DNA of 10,104 nt from an uncultured Spirochaetales bacterium (GTDB taxonomy: Bacteria; Spirochaetota; Spirochaetia; Sphaerochaetales; Sphaerochaetaceae): NCBI GenBank assembly GCA_934276695.1, contig CAKQTF010000025.1, positions 1-10,104 of the forward strand, read 5' to 3'. A model generated the notes under the pieces. The model was not told the DNA's origin and searched no databases. It saw only the letters and a program-made list of their open reading frames with translations. Made by a program: the position numbers and the translations under genes. The stretch's first letter is position 1. Each line of letters begins with the position of its first letter. Positions 6,498-10,104 of this stretch are shown here, one piece after another.

Positions 6498-8552
6498 ATG
6501 AATAAATATGAGCTTAAGAACCAGATTCTTTCAGGGATAAGACTTCCTGAAATACCGGATAATGTCATGAATGCACAGGATTTCGGCATTCTACCGGATA
6601 CAGGAGTGAATGTAACTGAAAAGATCCAGAAAGCTATAGATGAGCTGTCTTCAGCAGGAGGAGGAAGGCTTGTTTTCCCTGCTGGATGCTATCGTACAGG
6701 TGCTATCTTCCTCAAGAGCCATGTTGAGCTTAATCTGGAAAGTCCTGATACTGTATTCTCGTTTGTCTTTGAGGATTTAGAGAATAACTATCCAATCCGA
6801 TACTGCCATTGGGAAGCTTCTCCCTGCTACAACTATAGTGCGCTTATCTATTCATATAATGAGACAGACATTGCTGTGACGGGGCCTGGCACTTTCGATG
6901 GCGGTGCAGGGTGTGACTGCTGGTGGAATTTCCACCATCAGGTAGAGACAAGCTGGTCTTCAGATGATGCTGATCTTCAGCAGAAAGCCCGGATGGAATT
7001 AAGGAAGATGAACCAGGACGGCGTGGCTGTGGAAGACAGGGTTTTCGGGGATGGCTATTATCTTCGTCCTAATTTTATTCAGCTGATCCGCTGTGAAAGG
7101 ATTCTGCTGAAGGGCTTTTCCCTTCGTAATAGCCCGATGTGGCAGCTGAATCCAGTGCAGTGCAGGAGTGTTGTCATTGAGGATCTTGATATCATGAGCC
7201 ATGGCCCGAATAATGATGGGTGTGATCCTGAGAGCTGCGATGGGGTTGTGATCAGAGGATGCCGCTTTGATACCGGAGATGACTGCATCAGTCTGAAGTC
7301 TGGCAGGGACAGGGATGGAAGGACTGCTGATATCCCATGCCAGAATGTCTATATTGAGAACAATGAATTTGCAGATGGGCATGGAGGAATTGCTCTCGGA
7401 AGTGAGATGAGCGGCGGAATATACAGGGTTATGGCTGTGAATAACCGGTTCTCGAGCCCTAATCTTACCTATGCTCTGAGGATGAAGACCAATGCAAAGC
7501 GCGGCGGCACTATTGAGGATATCATCCTATCAGATAGCAGGATGGATTCAGTCCATGGAGCTGCTGTCCATGGCACTATGCTGTATGAAGATGGAAGACA
7601 GGGGGATGATCTTCCTCACTTCAGGAATATAAGGATAGAGAATATTGCTGCCAATGGCGGTGACTATGGGATCTTCCTTGAAGCATTCCCTGAAGTCCCG
7701 ATTACAGGCCTTGAACTAGAGAACATAACAATCACCGGAGCAGAGAAGGCTCTTCGCAGCATGAACTGGAAGAATCCGAAGGTATCCGGGGTGACAATCA
7801 ATGGGAAGGTGTTCCCTCGTCCTGGGTTTGTGAGAATCATAGGAATTCCGAAGACGGGATGCTCTGTTAAGGCCCATGCTGAGAACTGCGGCGGGGATGA
7901 TGACTATTCATTCAGTTATGCCTGGGAAGGTAGCAATGGCTCTGAATGGAAGACAATAGGAAAAGATACTGATCTTGTAATTCCTTCCGGTATAAAGAGA
8001 ATCCGGCTTACAGCAACAGATGGTAAAGGTGAATCTGAAACTTCTATTGCATATAGTGTCCTTGATGATACAGCCCGTGATGAATCTGTGCAGAGATTGC
8101 TTTCAAGAGGATTTCCAGTGAGTGATAATCCATCTGATAAGGCAATCACAAGACATGAGCTAGCTCTTCTTCTATTGCCGCTTGCAGATAAATCAAAGAC
8201 AGCTGAGCTCTATGATACAGATGCAGAGAGCGATGGATTCGCAGCTGGTAACCGGTTTCTTCCTGTTGGGAAAGATAGGCTATTCAGACCGGATGATACT
8301 GTTACAAGGGAAGAGATGGCTACAGTGTGCATGCAGGCCTGCGGTGTCAACTACCGGAATGCTTCTTCAACTATGCCTCAGTGTGCAGATAAGGCCATGG
8401 TCCAGAACAACTATGGGACAAATGTCTATAGAAGTCTCTATTTTGGCTTTATGGAACTGGATGGGAATGGCTGCTTCAGGCCAAAGGACACTGTCTCAGA
8501 GAGGGATGCAGTGACTATTCTTAACAGAGTTGCTGATTTCTATGGATTATAG
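6498..8552 (+). CDS. GH28 polygalacturonase-like enzyme with C-terminal Ig-like region and SLH-like repeats
   Basis: A 684-residue protein. Residues 24-440 form a GH28 parallel beta-helix that hydrolyses galacturonosyl or related links in pectin. Seen: the opening FGILPDTGVNVTEKIQKAID, the helix entry GGGRLVFPAG, then the catalytic set Asn238-x-Asp240 (PNNDGCDP), Asp261-Asp262 (TGDDCISLKSG), His295 (GHGGIALGSEMSGG) and Arg328-x-Lys330 (RMKTNAKRGG). All match the family's NTD, DD, HG and R-x-K motifs, so it should be active. Residues 441-520 look like an Ig/PKD-type sandwich (SYAWEGSNG, IRLTATDGKGES). Residues 524-684 hold three SLH-like repeats with motifs ITRHEL (550-555), VTREEM (602-607) and the degenerate VSERDA (666-671). 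There is no signal peptide, and an in-frame TGA at 6489-6491 rules out an N-terminal extension, so it looks cytoplasmic although SLH repeats usually anchor surface proteins. AGGA lies ten bases before the ATG. First gene of an operon with GH105 and garR. Confidence 0.88.
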   Translation: MNKYELKNQILSGIRLPEIPDNVMNAQDFGILPDTGVNVTEKIQKAIDELSSAGGGRLVFPAGCYRTGAIFLKSHVELNLESPDTVFSFVFEDLENNYPIRYCHWEASPCYNYSALIYSYNETDIAVTGPGTFDGGAGCDCWWNFHHQVETSWSSDDADLQQKARMELRKMNQDGVAVEDRVFGDGYYLRPNFIQLIRCERILLKGFSLRNSPMWQLNPVQCRSVVIEDLDIMSHGPNNDGCDPESCDGVVIRGCRFDTGDDCISLKSGRDRDGRTADIPCQNVYIENNEFADGHGGIALGSEMSGGIYRVMAVNNRFSSPNLTYALRMKTNAKRGGTIEDIILSDSRMDSVHGAAVHGTMLYEDGRQGDDLPHFRNIRIENIAANGGDYGIFLEAFPEVPITGLELENITITGAEKALRSMNWKNPKVSGVTINGKVFPRPGFVRIIGIPKTGCSVKAHAENCGGDDDYSFSYAWEGSNGSEWKTIGKDTDLVIPSGIKRIRLTATDGKGESETSIAYSVLDDTARDESVQRLLSRGFPVSDNPSDKAITRHELALLLLPLADKSKTAELYDTDAESDGFAAGNRFLPVGKDRLFRPDDTVTREEMATVCMQACGVNYRNASSTMPQCADKAMVQNNYGTNVYRSLYFGFMELDGNGCFRPKDTVSERDAVTILNRVADFYGL

Positions 8553-8565
8553 ATAGGAGTTATTT

Positions 8566-9651
8566 ATGTGGGATCTGTATGGAAAATGGTTTATGGAGAA
8601 AAGGTTTCCTCAGTTTCTTCAGGAGAAAGCCTGGAACTACAAAGATGATATTTGCATGCTTGCGGCATTTTATATGTACATGGCAACAAATGATGACGCA
8701 TATAAGAATAGTATGATTGCTGCAGTTCCGTACCTCTTGAAAGACGATGGAACAATCATTAACTGGAGTGAGGATAATATTGATAAGATCAGTTTTGGGA
8801 AGTCACTTCATGCACTTTATGTGCTGACTGGAGATGAGAAATTCCGTTCTGCTTATATTAGGATTTATGGTAATTTCAAAACATATCCAAGGACTGCTAC
8901 TGGTAACTTCTGGCATAAGAATATATATCCGGATCAGGTATGGCTCGATGGTCTCTATATGGGACAGCCATTCTATGCTGAGGTGTCTGAGGAGATAGGA
9001 GAAGATTGTATAGACGATATCCTATCACAGTTCAAATCTGCAGAATCCATGTGCTATAATGCGAAATTAGGCCTTTATATGCATGCTGTGGATTGCTCAA
9101 GGAAAATGGATTGGGCTGATAAGGAAACTGGTCAGTCGCCTTGTGTATGGCTTCGTGCTGAAGGCTGGTATCTTATGGCTTTATGCGATGTGTATGAGAT
9201 TCTGCATAATAGGACATCAAGGGCTGAGGAGCTTATCTCGCTTCTCAGGAAAGCAATTGATGGAATCATGAGATATCAAGTCAGTGATACAGGTATGTTC
9301 CTCCAGATTGTTGATAGAGCGGATCTTGCCGGAAACTATTCAGAGACCAGCGGTTCTGCAATGGTCGCTTATGCATTAATGAAGGGAAGCAGGCTTGGCA
9401 TGCTAGATAAATGCATGTCAGCAGAAGGCCGTATGGTTCTCGATGGAATAGAAAGAACATATCTTAAGAATGATTCAGATGGAATACATCTGCATGGGAT
9501 CTGCGCTTCTGCTGGCCTTGGACCTGGACCGGATAACAGGACAGACAGAACAGGCCTCCCTGACTATTATCTATCTGAAAAGCAGATGATGGACAACCAG
9601 CATGGAGCAGCTGCTGCTCTGATGGCATATTCTGAATATCTCCAGTGCTGA
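8566..9651 (+). CDS. GH105 unsaturated uronyl (rhamnogalacturonyl/galacturonyl) hydrolase
   Basis: A 361-residue alpha/alpha-barrel enzyme that removes the 4,5-unsaturated uronate from oligosaccharides left by pectate or rhamnogalacturonan lyases, by hydrating the double bond. Seen: the family's W-N-Y-K-D (residues 23-27), NFWHKNIYPDQVWLDGLYMG (114-133) with the probable catalytic Asp128 in WLDG as in Bacillus YteR, the WLRAEGWYLMAL segment, YSETSGSAM(V)AYAL, and the C-terminal DNQHGAAAALMAYSEYLQ. Length is as expected for the family (about 360-375). No signal peptide, so cytoplasmic, fitting import of short oligosaccharides first. AGGAG is six bases before the ATG, and the gap to the GH28 stop is only 13 bases, so the two are co-transcribed. 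Whether it prefers rhamnogalacturonan or homogalacturonan products cannot be told. GH88 is a less likely alternative. Confidence 0.9.
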   Translation: MWDLYGKWFMEKRFPQFLQEKAWNYKDDICMLAAFYMYMATNDDAYKNSMIAAVPYLLKDDGTIINWSEDNIDKISFGKSLHALYVLTGDEKFRSAYIRIYGNFKTYPRTATGNFWHKNIYPDQVWLDGLYMGQPFYAEVSEEIGEDCIDDILSQFKSAESMCYNAKLGLYMHAVDCSRKMDWADKETGQSPCVWLRAEGWYLMALCDVYEILHNRTSRAEELISLLRKAIDGIMRYQVSDTGMFLQIVDRADLAGNYSETSGSAMVAYALMKGSRLGMLDKCMSAEGRMVLDGIERTYLKNDSDGIHLHGICASAGLGPGPDNRTDRTGLPDYYLSEKQMMDNQHGAAAALMAYSEYLQC

Positions 9652-9681
9652 GATCAAGACTTTTTATAGGAGCTCAATAAT

Positions 9682-10104
9682 ATGAGAATCGGATTTATCG
9701 GAATGGGCATCATGGGTAGACCCATGGCCATCAATCTAAAGAAGGCAGGGAATGAGGTATATGTTTCAAACCGCACAATGTCTGCATGTGAAGAGCCTGT
9801 TGCTGTAGGCTGTATAGCAGCGTCATATAAGGAAGTTGCAGAGAATGCAGAGATCATCATCACAATGCTTCCTAATGGCCCGCAGGTCAAGGAAGTCATG
9901 CTTGGAAGCAATGGTGTCGCTTCAATGATGAGAGCAGGTCAGATATTCATTGACTGTTCATCTATTGCACCTGGAGTCAGCCAGGAGATTGCCAAGGAGC
10001 TAGAGGCAAAGGGCATAAAAATGCTTGATGCTCCAGTATCAGGTGGAGAGCCTAAGGCTATCGATGGAACTCTTGCATTTATGGTTGGAGGAGATGAAGA
10101 GACA
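9682..10104 (+). CDS. garR: Tartronate semialdehyde reductase (2-hydroxy-3-oxopropionate reductase), 3' end cut by window
   Basis: The first 141 codons of a beta-hydroxyacid dehydrogenase, which reduces tartronate semialdehyde to D-glycerate with NAD(P)H in the cytoplasm. The N-terminal Rossmann motif GFIGMGIMGRPMA (residues 4-16) binds the cofactor. TMLPNGPQVKEVMLG (61-75), DCSSIAPGVS (91-100) and the substrate motif LDAPVSGGEPKAIDGTLAFM (115-134) follow. The run DAPVSGGEPKAIDGTL is, as I recall, the same in E. coli GarR, and stronger than for 3-hydroxyisobutyrate dehydrogenases. About half of the usual 295 residues are present; the catalytic Lys lies past the window edge. AGGAG is nine bases before the ATG. 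It follows GH105 by 30 bases with no terminator hairpin, so it is in the same operon. In the galactarate pathway it acts two steps after GarD, tying this operon to garD at the other end of the window. Confidence 0.88.
   Translation, partial: MRIGFIGMGIMGRPMAINLKKAGNEVYVSNRTMSACEEPVAVGCIAASYKEVAENAEIIITMLPNGPQVKEVMLGSNGVASMMRAGQIFIDCSSIAPGVSQEIAKELEAKGIKMLDAPVSGGEPKAIDGTLAFMVGGDEET

Noticed and set aside
1..10104. CRISPR array, tRNA, insertion sequence or prophage signs
   Set aside because: I saw no spaced direct repeats, no tRNA-like cloverleaf, no transposase motifs and no terminal inverted repeats in any gap; gaps are short and explained by promoters or terminators.

Overview
The window is about 10 kb of a gut-type anaerobe, probably a spirochaete of the Sphaerochaeta/Treponema kind. 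The main hint is the substrate-binding protein at 2096-3109: its signal peptide ends in VFA followed by QGQKEA, a start common in spirochaete exported binding proteins. The coding style is moderately AT-rich with tight operons. The taxonomic call is inference; no rRNA or other marker is present.

Layout. (1) Positions 1-92 hold the last 29 codons of a plus-strand MscS-type mechanosensitive channel, followed by a strong intrinsic terminator with a C(TACG)G loop. (2) Convergent to it is a minus-strand galactarate dehydratase, garD (252-1760). (3) A 335-base divergent intergenic region carries an inverted repeat near garD, and a likely promoter overlapped by alternating TGTCAA/TTGATA half-sites near the transporter. 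(4) Next comes a complete tripartite tricarboxylate transporter (TTT) operon, tctC-tctB-tctA (2096-5197). Its tctA is split by a one-base frameshift at 4555-4558. The operon ends in a clear terminator at 5220-5244. (5) A minus-strand enolase-superfamily gene (5260-6405) is convergent to tctA. (6) A second divergent region (6406-6497) leads into a plus-strand operon: a GH28 polygalacturonase-like enzyme with a C-terminal Ig-like region and SLH-like repeats (6498-8552), a GH105 unsaturated uronyl hydrolase (8566-9651), and garR, tartronate semialdehyde reductase, cut by the window edge (9682-10104).

How the genes may work together. GH28 and GH105 can release galacturonate and unsaturated uronate from pectic oligosaccharides. 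GarD dehydrates galactarate to 5-keto-4-deoxyglucarate. Its aldolase product, tartronate semialdehyde, is reduced by GarR to glycerate. The TTT system imports a carboxylic acid, plausibly an aldarate or uronate. The enolase-superfamily protein is probably another sugar-acid dehydratase or cycloisomerase. The aldolase (garL) and glycerate kinase (garK) are not seen here. The locus reads as a pectin/aldarate catabolic island. Its oddities are the tctA frameshift, the SLH-like repeats on a GH28 enzyme with no signal peptide, and the unusual active-site motif of the enolase-superfamily protein.
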